The notes below the pieces were generated by a model. It was given only the letters and a program-made list of their open reading frames with translations. It ran no database searches and was not told where the DNA came from. Below are positions 6,174 to 14,607 of a stretch of DNA of 21,034 bases, piece by piece. The stretch spans positions 1-21,034 of the IMG/VR virus record IMGVR_UViG_3300005529_000109; one strand, given 5' to 3'. The first letter of the stretch is position 1. The number at the start of each line of letters is the position of its first letter. The translations under genes and the position numbers were made by a program. The DNA comes from a virus.

Positions 6174-7643
6174 GTGACCGCCACCCTCGACTGGGCCGAA
6201 TACGCCGCCCGCGAATTCGAAGACCGCACCGCGTACTACCGAAACGACCCGGCAGCCTGGGCGCGAGACAAACTCGGCGAACACCTGTGGTCAAAACAAA
6301 TCGACATCGCCGAGTCCGTGCGAGACCACCGCCGAACCGCCGTACAGTCCTGCCACGGCGTCGGGAAAAGCTGGTCAGCCTCACGCCTCACCGCATGGTG
6401 GCTCGACACCCACCCCGTCGGCGAGGCCCGCGTGGTGACCACCGCGCCCACCGGGGACCAGGTCGCCGCCATCCTCTGGTCCGAGATCAACGGAGCGTTC
6501 GCGAAAGCCGAGGCGCGAGGCAACCCCTTCCCTGGCCGCATCAACGAGACCGACTGGAAACTCGGAAAACAACTCGTCGCGTTCGGCCGCAAGCCATCCG
6601 ACTACAACCCGCACGCGTTCCAAGGCATCCACGCCAAGTACGTGCTCGTCATCATCGACGAAGCGTGCGGCGTCGCGAAACAGTTCTGGACCGCCGCCAA
6701 CTCGATCGCCACAGGAGAGCACTGCCGCATCCTCGCGATCGGCAACCCCGACGACCCCGGCTCCTACTTCGCGCAGGTCTGCGCCCGTGGCCGTTGGAAC
6801 ACGTTGCGGATATCCGCGTTCGACTCCCCGAACTTCACCGGCGAACCCGTCCCCGATGACGTCGCGTCGATGCTCGTCGGGCAGTCCTACGTCGATGAGA
6901 TGGCGCAGGAATACGGCGAACAGTCCCCGGTGTACATCTCCAAGGTCCTGGGCTTGTTCCCGTCCGACGCCGAGGACGGCGTGGTGCGCCTCTCGGCACT
7001 GCGCGCCTGCGCCCAGCCGCGCGAGACACCGCTCGCACCCGAGCAACTCCTGCCGGTCGAACTCGGCGTGGACCTCGGCGCGGGCGGCGACGAGACCTGC
7101 ATCCGTGAACGCCGCGGCATCCAAGTGGGCCGGGAGTGGCGCACCCGCGGCCGCGACCCGATCAAGGTCGCGAACCTGATCGTCGAGTCGATCCGCACCA
7201 CGGGCGCCACCGCCGTGAAGGTCGACTCGATCGGCATCGGCTGGGGCATCGTCGGCACGCTTCGCGAACGCCGCGAGCAAGGCGCACACAGCGCCGAGGT
7301 GCTCGGCGTGAACGTCGGCACCGCCTCCGCGCAGCCGCAGCGTTTCCCGCGGCTTCGTTCGCAGATCTGGTGGGAGATCGGCCGGCAGCTCTCGGAAGAC
7401 CGCGGCTGGGACCTCTCAGGGCTGGACGCGGACGACCGTGAGCGCCTGATCTCGCAGCTGACCGCGCCGAAGTACGCGCACGACTCCTCGCGGCGGATCG
7501 TGGTGGAGAAGAAGGAAGACACCAAGAAGCGGATCGGGCGGTCGCCGGACAACGCGGACGCGCTGCTGTTGGCGTTCTATGCGGCCCCGGGCGGATACGA
7601 CCAGGCGATGGGCTGGCTGGCCGGGATGCGCGCGACCGCGTGA
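6174..7643 (+). CDS. terL: Terminase large subunit (489 aa)
   Basis: This is the ATP-driven DNA packaging motor and genome-end nuclease. The ATPase domain has a Walker A-like SCHGVGKS at residues 59-66, a TTAPTGDQV segment at 89-97, Walker B VIIDEA at 159-164 with the catalytic Glu163, and a coupling-like AIGNPDDP at 188-195. The C-terminal RNase H-like nuclease shows its acidic residues: Asp300 in ELGVDLGAGGDE, Asp351 in VKVDSIGIGWG, and Asp459/Asp462 in SPDNADALLLAFY. The length is normal for the family and both activities look intact. GTG at 6174 follows GAGGGGGC. Packaging partners are the small subunit upstream and the portal downstream. Confidence 0.95.
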   Translation: MTATLDWAEYAAREFEDRTAYYRNDPAAWARDKLGEHLWSKQIDIAESVRDHRRTAVQSCHGVGKSWSASRLTAWWLDTHPVGEARVVTTAPTGDQVAAILWSEINGAFAKAEARGNPFPGRINETDWKLGKQLVAFGRKPSDYNPHAFQGIHAKYVLVIIDEACGVAKQFWTAANSIATGEHCRILAIGNPDDPGSYFAQVCARGRWNTLRISAFDSPNFTGEPVPDDVASMLVGQSYVDEMAQEYGEQSPVYISKVLGLFPSDAEDGVVRLSALRACAQPRETPLAPEQLLPVELGVDLGAGGDETCIRERRGIQVGREWRTRGRDPIKVANLIVESIRTTGATAVKVDSIGIGWGIVGTLRERREQGAHSAEVLGVNVGTASAQPQRFPRLRSQIWWEIGRQLSEDRGWDLSGLDADDRERLISQLTAPKYAHDSSRRIVVEKKEDTKKRIGRSPDNADALLLAFYAAPGGYDQAMGWLAGMRATA

Positions 7644-7653
7644 GGGGTGTCTG

Positions 7654-7857
7654 ATGCTTGCTCCCCGTCGCCTGGGTGGCAGTTTCGGTGCGAGCAACGG
7701 CCTGTTCCGGGTCCTGCTGTGCCGCCAGGGCCACCGGTTCTGCGGGGCGCACTGGACGGCGAACGATTCACATCAACTCGCGGGCTGCCTGCGTGAGCGC
7801 GGGGCGCACGAGGCGATCTGCGCGAGCGGCGCCCTCAACGGCGTCCCAGTCACCTGA
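7654..7857 (+). CDS. Small Cys/His-rich hypothetical protein (67 aa)
   Basis: The ATG follows the terminase stop by ten bases and is preceded by GAGGGGTGT, a usable Shine-Dalgarno. The 67-residue product has a compact Cys/His set: LLCRQGHRFCGAHW (Cys23, His27, Cys30, His33), then a second half with HQLAGCLRERGAHEAICASG. That spacing could bind one zinc ion. The in-frame extension further upstream overlaps the terminase and is unlikely to be used. It lies between the terminase and portal genes, where actinophages often carry small proteins of unknown role. It could be a packaging accessory or an anti-host factor; nothing in the sequence decides between them. Confidence 0.55.
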   Translation: MLAPRRLGGSFGASNGLFRVLLCRQGHRFCGAHWTANDSHQLAGCLRERGAHEAICASGALNGVPVT

Positions 7858-7919
7858 CCGCCTCGCGCCTCACGCACAGCACGCCGGAACCGACGTCCAT
7901 CGAGGGGGTCGAGTAGCCG

Positions 7920-10715
7920 GTGTCGCGCCGCAACCGCAACCGCCGCCCCAACGGCCAGCACTACCAGGTACGCCGCTCCACCGACGCCGAAATGGCCAAA
8001 GCCGCCACCCCCGGCGTCGGACCCGGCGCCACCCTCTACACCGCGCAGCAAGTCGCCGCCCTCGTCGCGGCCGGCGTCAACCCGCAAACCAGCGGCGCGT
8101 TCAACCCGCTGCCCCGCCTCGACCCGCAAGTCGCCTTCGGCCCCGGCCTGCCGCTGCTACCCGCCGCGATCGACCCCACCCGCCGCGACACCGGACGCCC
8201 CGAACCCCGCTTCACCGAATACCAGGTCTCCAGCAACCTGCCCGGTGTCACCGACCGGCTCGTCCCCTGGAAGGTCCTGCGCGACGCCGCAGCCGCCGGC
8301 GGCATCCCGCGCCGCTGCATCCAGATCCGCAAAGACGAGATCACCACCCTCGAGTGGACCATCACGATCTCCAAGGACGCGGTCGCGAAAGCCGAGGCCG
8401 CCAGCCCCGGGTCCTCGCGCGCCGACGTGGAAGCCGACCTGCGTAAGCGCCTGGGCCCCGAGATCGCCCGCTGCACCGCGTTCTGGGAGCGTCCCGACCC
8501 AGGGCAGGACGAGGACTGGCCCGACTGGATCGGCAAACTCCTCGAAGAGCACCTGGTGTTGGACGCGGTGGCGATCTATCCGCGGCGCACCTACGGCGGC
8601 GACCTGCACTCCCTGGAGATCATCGACGGGACCACGGTCAAAGTCCTGCGGGACTATCGTGGCGGCAAACCCCTGCCGCCCAACCCCGCCTACCAGCAGA
8701 TGCTGTGGGGTTTCCCCCGCGGCGAATACGTCGCCGACGTCGACGACGAAGGCCGCATCCTCAACGCGTACGCCCCCGACACGCTGATCTACAAGCGGCG
8801 CAACGTGCGCGCCGAGACCCTCTACGGGCACTCCGCCGTCGAGCAGTGCCTCGAAGACCTTGACGTGTGGCTGCGTCGGCGCGCCTGGATCCGCGCGGAG
8901 TTCACCGACGGCACCGTGCCCGCGGGGCTGCTGCGCAACACGGGCGCGAACTCGTGGACGCCGCAGCAGGTCCTGGAGTACGAGACGGCGTTGAACGACG
9001 CCTGGTCGGGTCAGACGCTGGAGCGGCACCGGATGCGGATCCTGCCGCCCGGGTTCGAACTGGAGTCGACGCCGGATGTCGCGGAACGCTACAAGCCCGA
9101 GTACGACCTGTTCCTGCTCAAGCAGCTCGCGGCGCATTTCTCCACGACGATCGCGGAACTGAACTTCACCGAGACCGGCGGCATCGGTAGCAGCGGGTAC
9201 CACGAGGGTCAGGCGGACATCAAGGAACGCATCGCGACGATGCCGACCTACCGGTGGATCCAGGGCCTGATCACGGGTATCTCGCGGCGGCACCTGGGGA
9301 TGCCCGGCGAGCTGGAGTTCAAGATCCTCGGCTTGGAGGATGAGGACGAGGCTGCGGCGGACGAGGTCGCGGGCAACCGGGTCAAGTCGGGGCGGATGAC
9401 GTACAACGAGGACCGCGACCGGCTGGGGCTGCCGCGGTACCCGTTCGCTGAGGCGGACATGCCGATCGTGGAGACCAGCCGCGGCGTGATCTTCCTGGAG
9501 GGTGCGAGCAAACTCGCGCCGCCGGGCGAGACCGTCACGCCGCTCGAAGCACCGCCGAACAAGGACGCCGACGCCGACGGCATCCCGGATCAGGACGAGG
9601 CCGCTGACGGCGAGCAAACCGCCGACAGCGCACCCGGCCGGCCGGACACGCAGGCCGTCAAAGCGGAGATCGCCGCGTACCGCAACTGGGCGCGCCGCAA
9701 CCCCAAGCCAGGCCGTGCCTTCCGCACCGAGATCCTCACGAAAACCGACGCGCCCGGCGACATGGCCGCCGACCCGCGCGTCACCTTCGCCGCGGCAGGC
9801 GGTGACCGGGCCGCCCCAAAAGAGCGTGACCCGGACCGGCCGCACTGGCCGGGCTGGGACCGCGACAAGGCCACCGCCGCCGTGTGGGCGCCACGCATCC
9901 GCAAAGCCATGCGCGGCGCCGTGGACACCCGGGCGCTCGCCGAGGCATGGCTCGCCGCCCGGCACCCGGCGCTCACCAAAGCCGACGAAGCAGACCTGCC
10001 CGACGGCTACGACGATGACCCCGACGGGCCGGACATCTACGGCCAGGACTCCGCCACGTGGCTCGCCGAATACGGCATCGACCTCACGACCGCGCTCGCG
10101 GCCCTGATCGTCGGACTGTGGACCGAGGGCTACGCGATCGGCGACCTGTCCGCGACCGCGGTCCTGGCCGGGATCGCGCACATCGACTGGTCGCGGTGGA
10201 CTCCCGGGGACGCCGACGCGGCGCGCCTCGTGCTCGACGAGAACGGCCGTAACGGGCTCGCGCTACTACTCGATCAAGCCGGGATCAGCATCAACTCGAT
10301 CGCCGCGAACCGGCTCGACAAGCTCGCGAAGGCGCTCGCGGACGCGCTCGCGCGCGGCGATTCCTCCGGGACGCTGGCCGGCGTGCTGCGCGGCATCCTG
10401 GACGACCCGCAGTGGGCCGACATGGTCGCGATCACGGAGTTGGCGCGGGCGACGAGCGTCGCGGCGATGAACACCTACCGCGCGAACGGCATCGAGGCCA
10501 CGTACTGGGCCACGGCGGACGACGACAGGGTCTGCAGCGCGGTCTGTGAGCCGAACGAAGCGCAGGGCGCGGTGCCGCTCGGCGCGGCGTTTCAGAGCGG
10601 CGACACAGAGCCGCCAGGGCGCCCGGTATGTCGATGCGCTCCCATACCGGCATTGACATCGCTGGCCGATATCGACCCGTCCGACCTGGCCGGAGCCGAC
10701 GCGGCAAACGGCTGA
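7920..10715 (+). CDS. Portal protein fused to MuF-like minor head domain (931 aa)
   Basis: Residues about 60-520 read as an HK97-type portal, the dodecameric ring through which DNA enters the head. Features are VPWKVLRDAAAAGGIPRRCIQIRKDEI, the ETLYGHSAVEQCLEDLDVWLRR helix, and the C-terminal ATMPTYRWIQGLI region. A charged linker follows (residues 540-700, with EIAAYRNWARRNPK), and then a MuF-type domain (about 715-931). The latter includes VAITELARATSVAAMNTYR and WATADDDRVCSAVCEPNE and ends PPGRPVCRC, the Cys/Arg signature of Mu gpF-like minor head proteins. The fused form is about twice the length of a plain portal. The histidine usual before P-x-C-R-C is Arg here. GTG 7920 follows GAGGGGG about ten bases upstream. 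Capsid genes follow. Confidence 0.9.
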   Translation: MSRRNRNRRPNGQHYQVRRSTDAEMAKAATPGVGPGATLYTAQQVAALVAAGVNPQTSGAFNPLPRLDPQVAFGPGLPLLPAAIDPTRRDTGRPEPRFTEYQVSSNLPGVTDRLVPWKVLRDAAAAGGIPRRCIQIRKDEITTLEWTITISKDAVAKAEAASPGSSRADVEADLRKRLGPEIARCTAFWERPDPGQDEDWPDWIGKLLEEHLVLDAVAIYPRRTYGGDLHSLEIIDGTTVKVLRDYRGGKPLPPNPAYQQMLWGFPRGEYVADVDDEGRILNAYAPDTLIYKRRNVRAETLYGHSAVEQCLEDLDVWLRRRAWIRAEFTDGTVPAGLLRNTGANSWTPQQVLEYETALNDAWSGQTLERHRMRILPPGFELESTPDVAERYKPEYDLFLLKQLAAHFSTTIAELNFTETGGIGSSGYHEGQADIKERIATMPTYRWIQGLITGISRRHLGMPGELEFKILGLEDEDEAAADEVAGNRVKSGRMTYNEDRDRLGLPRYPFAEADMPIVETSRGVIFLEGASKLAPPGETVTPLEAPPNKDADADGIPDQDEAADGEQTADSAPGRPDTQAVKAEIAAYRNWARRNPKPGRAFRTEILTKTDAPGDMAADPRVTFAAAGGDRAAPKERDPDRPHWPGWDRDKATAAVWAPRIRKAMRGAVDTRALAEAWLAARHPALTKADEADLPDGYDDDPDGPDIYGQDSATWLAEYGIDLTTALAALIVGLWTEGYAIGDLSATAVLAGIAHIDWSRWTPGDADAARLVLDENGRNGLALLLDQAGISINSIAANRLDKLAKALADALARGDSSGTLAGVLRGILDDPQWADMVAITELARATSVAAMNTYRANGIEATYWATADDDRVCSAVCEPNEAQGAVPLGAAFQSGDTEPPGRPVCRCAPIPALTSLADIDPSDLAGADAANG

Positions 10716-10733
10716 TCCACCACATCGATGACG

Positions 10734-10761
10734 AAGGGCCACACCGAGCGGTGCGGCCCTT
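10734..10761 (+). terminator. GC-rich hairpin between portal and protease genes
   Basis: AAGGGCCACACC (10734-10745) pairs with GGTGCGGCCCTT (10750-10761) across a four-base loop, with one A-C mismatch. A short T run follows. The hairpin ends about a dozen bases before the AAGGAGG of the protease gene. It resembles a Rho-independent terminator or attenuator that would let only part of transcription into the capsid genes. It could also be an mRNA-stabilising structure. The structure is seen; the function is inferred. Confidence 0.6.
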
Positions 10762-10772
10762 TCGCATGTCCG

Positions 10773-10779
10773 AAGGAGG
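10773..10779 (+). promoter_or_regulatory. Strong Shine-Dalgarno AAGGAGG that fixes the protease start
   Basis: AAGGAGG at 10773-10779 is followed after four bases by GTG at 10784. The reading frame is open back to 10628 and has an ATG at 10766, but those starts overlap the portal gene or fall in the hairpin region and lack such a site. The GTG at 10784 also places the conserved protease sequence close to the N-terminus. Confidence 0.75.
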
Positions 10780-10783
10780 CGAC

Positions 10784-12778
10784 GTGACCGCCCTAGACGT
10801 GCGCGAGGTCTACGTCCCGATCACGAAGAAGGACCGCGACCCGCAGACCGGACACCTGTACGTCTACGGCAAGATCACCGGCCCGGATCTGGACAACGAC
10901 CAGCAGCGCATGGACCCCGCGTGGCTCAAGACCGCAGTGCCCGACTGGTTCAAGCGCGGCAACATCCGCGAACAGCACGACGCCAAACGGGCCATCGGCA
11001 AGGCGATCGAACTCGAGGAGAAGGCCGACGGCTGGTACATCGGCGCGAAGATCGTCGACAAAGACGCGATCGACAAGGTTGAGGAGGAAGTCCTCAACGG
11101 CTTCTCCATCGGGATCCGCAACTGGCGCCTGGACCACACCAAGGCCGACGCGCCCGCCGGGACCGTCGTGGCCGGCCGCATCTTCGAGACCAGCGTGGTC
11201 GACGCCCCCTGCCTGGGCAGCGCCACCATCAACGACCACTGGCGGCTGCCGCTCGCCAAAGCCGACGGCGCCGGGAACCTGCAACTGCTCGACGAGCCCG
11301 CTCTGATCCGTGCGGAGTCCGCCACCTTCGGGTTGCCCGCCGAGCTGTTCGACCGGCTCGCGGCGCCCGTCAAGCAGGCTCTCGCGGACCTCGCCTCAGC
11401 TGGTGCCGAGGTGTCCGCCGCAGCCGAACAGGACGCGCCGGCGGCCAAGGCCGACACGGCACTCGCGCCGGTCGTGGTCAACGTAACGGTCTCCGGGAGT
11501 GTCATGGGCGAGCAAGCGCTGACGGACGCGGTACGCGAGGCGGCCGCCGCCTACAAGGCGGACACCTACGCGTCGCTCGACAAGGCGTACACGGCGGAGC
11601 AGAAGAGGCAGGCGCTCGCGGCGGGCCAGGCGATGCCCAACGCGAAGGGCGAACCCTCCTATGTGATCAAGACGAAGGCCGACCTGCGGCGCGCAATCAA
11701 GGCCGTGGGACGCGGCAACGCCGATCACGACGACGTGAGAAAGCACATCCTGACCCGGGCCAAGGCCCTCGGATTGGAGAGCATGGTGCCCGACAACTGG
11801 AACGCCGACGGCAGCCTCAAGGACGCCACCAAGGCCGACGCGGCCACCGTCGAGAAGGCCGAGGCGCTGCTGCGTGACGTGCGCGCCCTCGTCCCCGAAC
11901 TGGCCAAGGCCGACGACGGCGACGACGGGGAAGACGACGGCGAGGACGAGACCGCGGACATCGCCGGCGCGCAGGAAGCGATCGCCGCGATCGCGAAGCT
12001 CATCGTCTCCGAGGCCGAGTCCCTCGCCATGGGCAACCTCAACGAGGCGTGCGACATCGCGCTGCTGCTCGACGCGGTGCGGGCCCTGAAGTGGTTCCAG
12101 GCCAACGAGCGGGCCGAGCAGTCCGGCGACACCGACACGGTGATGATGCTCGCCGACGCCCCGGCCGGGGACAGTGACCTGCTCAAGGCCGACGGCAAGA
12201 ACGGCGGGAACCTCGCGCCCCCGTTCAAGAAGAAGCCCAACAGCGGCGAGGACGCGGCTGACAGGGAAGACGACGGCGAGGGCGACGCGGACTCCGAGGG
12301 CGGCGAGAAGAAGAAGACCGCCACCAAGGCCGACAGCGACGAGCACCTGCTCACCAAGGCCGAAGCAGCCGACCTGGTCAAGGCCGCCGTCGCCGCGGCC
12401 CTCACCGAACCCGGCGACACCCCGAGCACTGCGGCCGACACGCCGCAGACCGTGACCAAGACCGAACTCGCGCACATGGTCAAGAGCGCAGTGGCAGAGG
12501 CCAGGGCCGCCGACGAGGAGCGCATCGCCGCGCTCACGGCCGACCTGACGAAGGCCCAAGGCGATCTGGACGCCATCAAGGCGCTTCCGGTCCCCGGCGG
12601 ACCGGTGCTCACCCGCACCGCCGCCCAGCAGGAGTCCGCGATGAAGAGCGACTCCGAGGCGCTGCACGCCCAAGCGGCCGCGCTCCTGGCGAAGGCGGAC
12701 GCCTACTCCGCGAACCGGGACCTGGCCGAGGGCTACCGGCAGCGCGCCAAGGCGCTACTCGCCAAGGCGGCCGCCTGA
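10784..12778 (+). CDS. Prohead protease fused to scaffold-like region (664 aa)
   Basis: Residues 5-155 resemble the XkdF/HK97-type serine protease that matures phage proheads. They show GHLYVYGKITGPDLDND (24-39), a candidate catalytic His65 in IREQHDAKRAIGKA, the WYIGAKIVDKDAIDKV strand-helix, and a candidate Ser108 in NGFSIGI. After a linker, residues 280-337 form a small helical domain (SYVIKTKADLRRAIKAVGRG, then RKHILTRAKALGLESMVP), a type found in other actinophage proteins. The rest is acidic and coiled-coil-like (390-445, 515-600) with Asp/Glu-rich linkers, ending in an Ala/Lys helix. That is what a scaffold looks like. Eleven Lys-Ala-Asp tripeptides are scattered along the chain and may be processing sites. 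It lies just before the capsid gene, as expected. The protease call is likely; the scaffold role is inferred. Confidence 0.8.
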   Translation: MTALDVREVYVPITKKDRDPQTGHLYVYGKITGPDLDNDQQRMDPAWLKTAVPDWFKRGNIREQHDAKRAIGKAIELEEKADGWYIGAKIVDKDAIDKVEEEVLNGFSIGIRNWRLDHTKADAPAGTVVAGRIFETSVVDAPCLGSATINDHWRLPLAKADGAGNLQLLDEPALIRAESATFGLPAELFDRLAAPVKQALADLASAGAEVSAAAEQDAPAAKADTALAPVVVNVTVSGSVMGEQALTDAVREAAAAYKADTYASLDKAYTAEQKRQALAAGQAMPNAKGEPSYVIKTKADLRRAIKAVGRGNADHDDVRKHILTRAKALGLESMVPDNWNADGSLKDATKADAATVEKAEALLRDVRALVPELAKADDGDDGEDDGEDETADIAGAQEAIAAIAKLIVSEAESLAMGNLNEACDIALLLDAVRALKWFQANERAEQSGDTDTVMMLADAPAGDSDLLKADGKNGGNLAPPFKKKPNSGEDAADREDDGEGDADSEGGEKKKTATKADSDEHLLTKAEAADLVKAAVAAALTEPGDTPSTAADTPQTVTKTELAHMVKSAVAEARAADEERIAALTADLTKAQGDLDAIKALPVPGGPVLTRTAAQQESAMKSDSEALHAQAAALLAKADAYSANRDLAEGYRQRAKALLAKAAA

Positions 12779-12809
12779 CCCTGCGCACCACCCCCAACGA
12801 CCATCCCCG

Positions 12810-12828
12810 GGCCCCGCTGTGCGGGGCC
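12810..12828 (+). terminator. GC hairpin just upstream of the major capsid gene
   Basis: GGCCCCGC (12810-12817) pairs perfectly with GCGGGGCC (12821-12828) around a TGT loop. TTCC follows, then the AAGGAG (12839-12844) of the capsid gene. It may attenuate transcription, or protect the 5' end of a processed capsid mRNA. The true T-tract of a strong terminator is missing. The function is inferred. Confidence 0.55.
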
Positions 12829-12851
12829 TTCCGCATGGAAGGAGCAGGGCC

Positions 12852-14597
12852 GTGGCTCTGCCCGCGAACCTCGAACTGCTCTTCGGCGAGTCGCCGGAAG
12901 CCCCGAAGCTGTCGAAGGCGGAAGTCTCCGAGCGCTTCGACGACCTGATCAAGTCCATCGGTGACATGCCCGAGCGGGAACTGTCCCGCGAGGAGATCGT
13001 CACCTCGTTCCGCGGCGGCCAGCCGATCGACTTCTCCAGCCGGCCCACGAACGCCTACCAGTACGTTCAGAAGGCGCTCGGCGCGCCGGAACTGAACAAG
13101 GCGATCTCCCCGGACACCGTCGCCTCGGTGATGGCGGCCCTCGACGGGCTCAAGTCGCAGCAGCCGGACTTGGTCAAGGACATCAACCTGACCTCCCCGG
13201 TCGGCACCGGCCTGGTCGCGTTCGACCTGGAGGCCCCGGCGAAGATCCTGGCGCCGCGCCCGACGCCGCTGCGCAACTCGATCCCGCGGATCAAGGGCAA
13301 CGGCACGAGCCACCGGTTCAAGGTGATCTCCGGGTTCACCGGCTCCGGGACCGGCGGTGTCGGCAACATCCACCCCGGCATCCTGGACACCACGCAGAAC
13401 AACTTCGCGCCCTCGGGCTCCAGCAACTCGCTGTACTACGCGCGCGGCCCGAAGATCTCCTACGCCGGTTACGACGTGGTGCTGCCCTACTCGCAGTTCA
13501 GCATGAGCGACGAGGTGACCTGGTCGGCGCAGTACGGCGGACAGGGCTACCAGGACATCCGGCAGCTCTCGCGCACCAGCCTGCTGTACGCCAGCATGCT
13601 CATGGAGGAGCGGATGCTGCTGATGGGCCGCGGCACCGCGTCCGGGTACGCAGGAGCGCTCGCGGCCCCGACCGGCACGTCCCTGGTGGACAACACGCTG
13701 GGCACGGGGCAGGTCGCGCTGACCGGGTACACCACGAACATCTACGTGTACGTCACCGCGGACGCGGGCGCGTTCGGCGAGTCCGTGGTGTCCACGGTGG
13801 CCACGATCGCGCCGACCGCCGGGCACAACGTGGTGCTGCGCCTGACCGACGTCCCGCAGGCCCTGGGCTACAAGGTGTACATCGGCACCGGCGCGTCGCA
13901 GCCGGCGAACTCGTCATTCTTTTTCTACGGCCGGTTCCCGAACCAGGCCGCGAACGGCGGCGGCGCGGGCGGCACGGGCATCGTGCTGCAGGGTGCGATC
14001 CCGACCTCGGGCGCGAACCCGCCCACCGCAGACTCCTCGGCGTACGCGGCGGGTTACGACGGGATCCTCGCGTGGGCGATGGGCACCTCGTCCGGCTACA
14101 ACGTGAAGATCAACTCGACGTTCTCGACGAGCAACCCGGGCAGCGAGTTCCAGACCGCGTTCGCGAGCCTCTACAACAGCGTGAAGGCCGACCCGGACCG
14201 GATCCTGTTCAACGGCGCCGACCGCAAGCAGCAGTCCGACACGCTCAAGGCGGGAAGCAGCAACAACTACTTCCTGCAGATCACGCAGGACGAGGTGCGG
14301 GGCGTCGCCCTCGGCTCCGTCGCCGTGGCGATCATGAACGAGACGACCGGCAAGCGCGTCGAGATGGAAGTCAACCCCTGGCTCCCGCAGGGCGTGTGCC
14401 CGATCCTCTCGGACACCCTGCCGATCCCGGACACGCAGGTCTCCAACGTGTGGTCCGTGGTCAACGTGCAGGACCTGATGGGCATCGACTGGCCCGTCAC
14501 GCAGTTCGCCTACGAGTCCAGCTCGTACTGGTTCGGTTCTTTCATCTGCTACGCCCCGGCGTGGAACGGCTGCGTCTCCGGCGTCACCGCCGCCTGA
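12852..14597 (+). CDS. Major capsid protein, HK97 fold with apparent Ig-like insertion (581 aa)
   Basis: This is the shell protein, judged from its position directly after the protease, its size and HK97-like segments. It has a helical N-terminal arm (residues 18-110, with LSKAEVSERFDDLIKSIGDM). The body begins near ILAPRPTPLRNSIPRIKG (132-149). A spine-helix-like DIRQLSRTSLLYASMLMEERMLLMG spans 235-259. The C-terminal half has FQTAFASLYNSVKADPDRILFNG (433-455). Residues about 272-395 look like an inserted beta sandwich (IYVYVTADAGAFGESV, ALGYKVYIGTG, SSFFFYGRF) and make the protein longer than a basic HK97 subunit. GTG 12852 is fixed by AAGGAG at 12839-12844 with 7-base spacing. A 17-bp hairpin follows the stop. 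Whether the arm is cleaved cannot be seen. Confidence 0.88.
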   Translation: MALPANLELLFGESPEAPKLSKAEVSERFDDLIKSIGDMPERELSREEIVTSFRGGQPIDFSSRPTNAYQYVQKALGAPELNKAISPDTVASVMAALDGLKSQQPDLVKDINLTSPVGTGLVAFDLEAPAKILAPRPTPLRNSIPRIKGNGTSHRFKVISGFTGSGTGGVGNIHPGILDTTQNNFAPSGSSNSLYYARGPKISYAGYDVVLPYSQFSMSDEVTWSAQYGGQGYQDIRQLSRTSLLYASMLMEERMLLMGRGTASGYAGALAAPTGTSLVDNTLGTGQVALTGYTTNIYVYVTADAGAFGESVVSTVATIAPTAGHNVVLRLTDVPQALGYKVYIGTGASQPANSSFFFYGRFPNQAANGGGAGGTGIVLQGAIPTSGANPPTADSSAYAAGYDGILAWAMGTSSGYNVKINSTFSTSNPGSEFQTAFASLYNSVKADPDRILFNGADRKQQSDTLKAGSSNNYFLQITQDEVRGVALGSVAVAIMNETTGKRVEMEVNPWLPQGVCPILSDTLPIPDTQVSNVWSVVNVQDLMGIDWPVTQFAYESSSYWFGSFICYAPAWNGCVSGVTAA

Positions 14598-14607
14598 TCC
14601 AGCTCCA

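Noticed and set aside
8157-10181. 674-codon minus-strand open frame opposite the portal gene
   Set aside because: The plus strand here encodes a recognisable portal/MuF protein. The antisense frame has no motif and an unbalanced Gly/Val/Arg composition.
11396-12673. 425-codon minus-strand open frame opposite the protease gene
   Set aside because: It is Gly/Val/Leu/Arg-rich without domain features and lies opposite the clear prohead protease gene.
12609-13826. 405-codon minus-strand open frame opposite the capsid gene
   Set aside because: It is antisense to the capsid protein and shows no motif, so it is a GC artefact.
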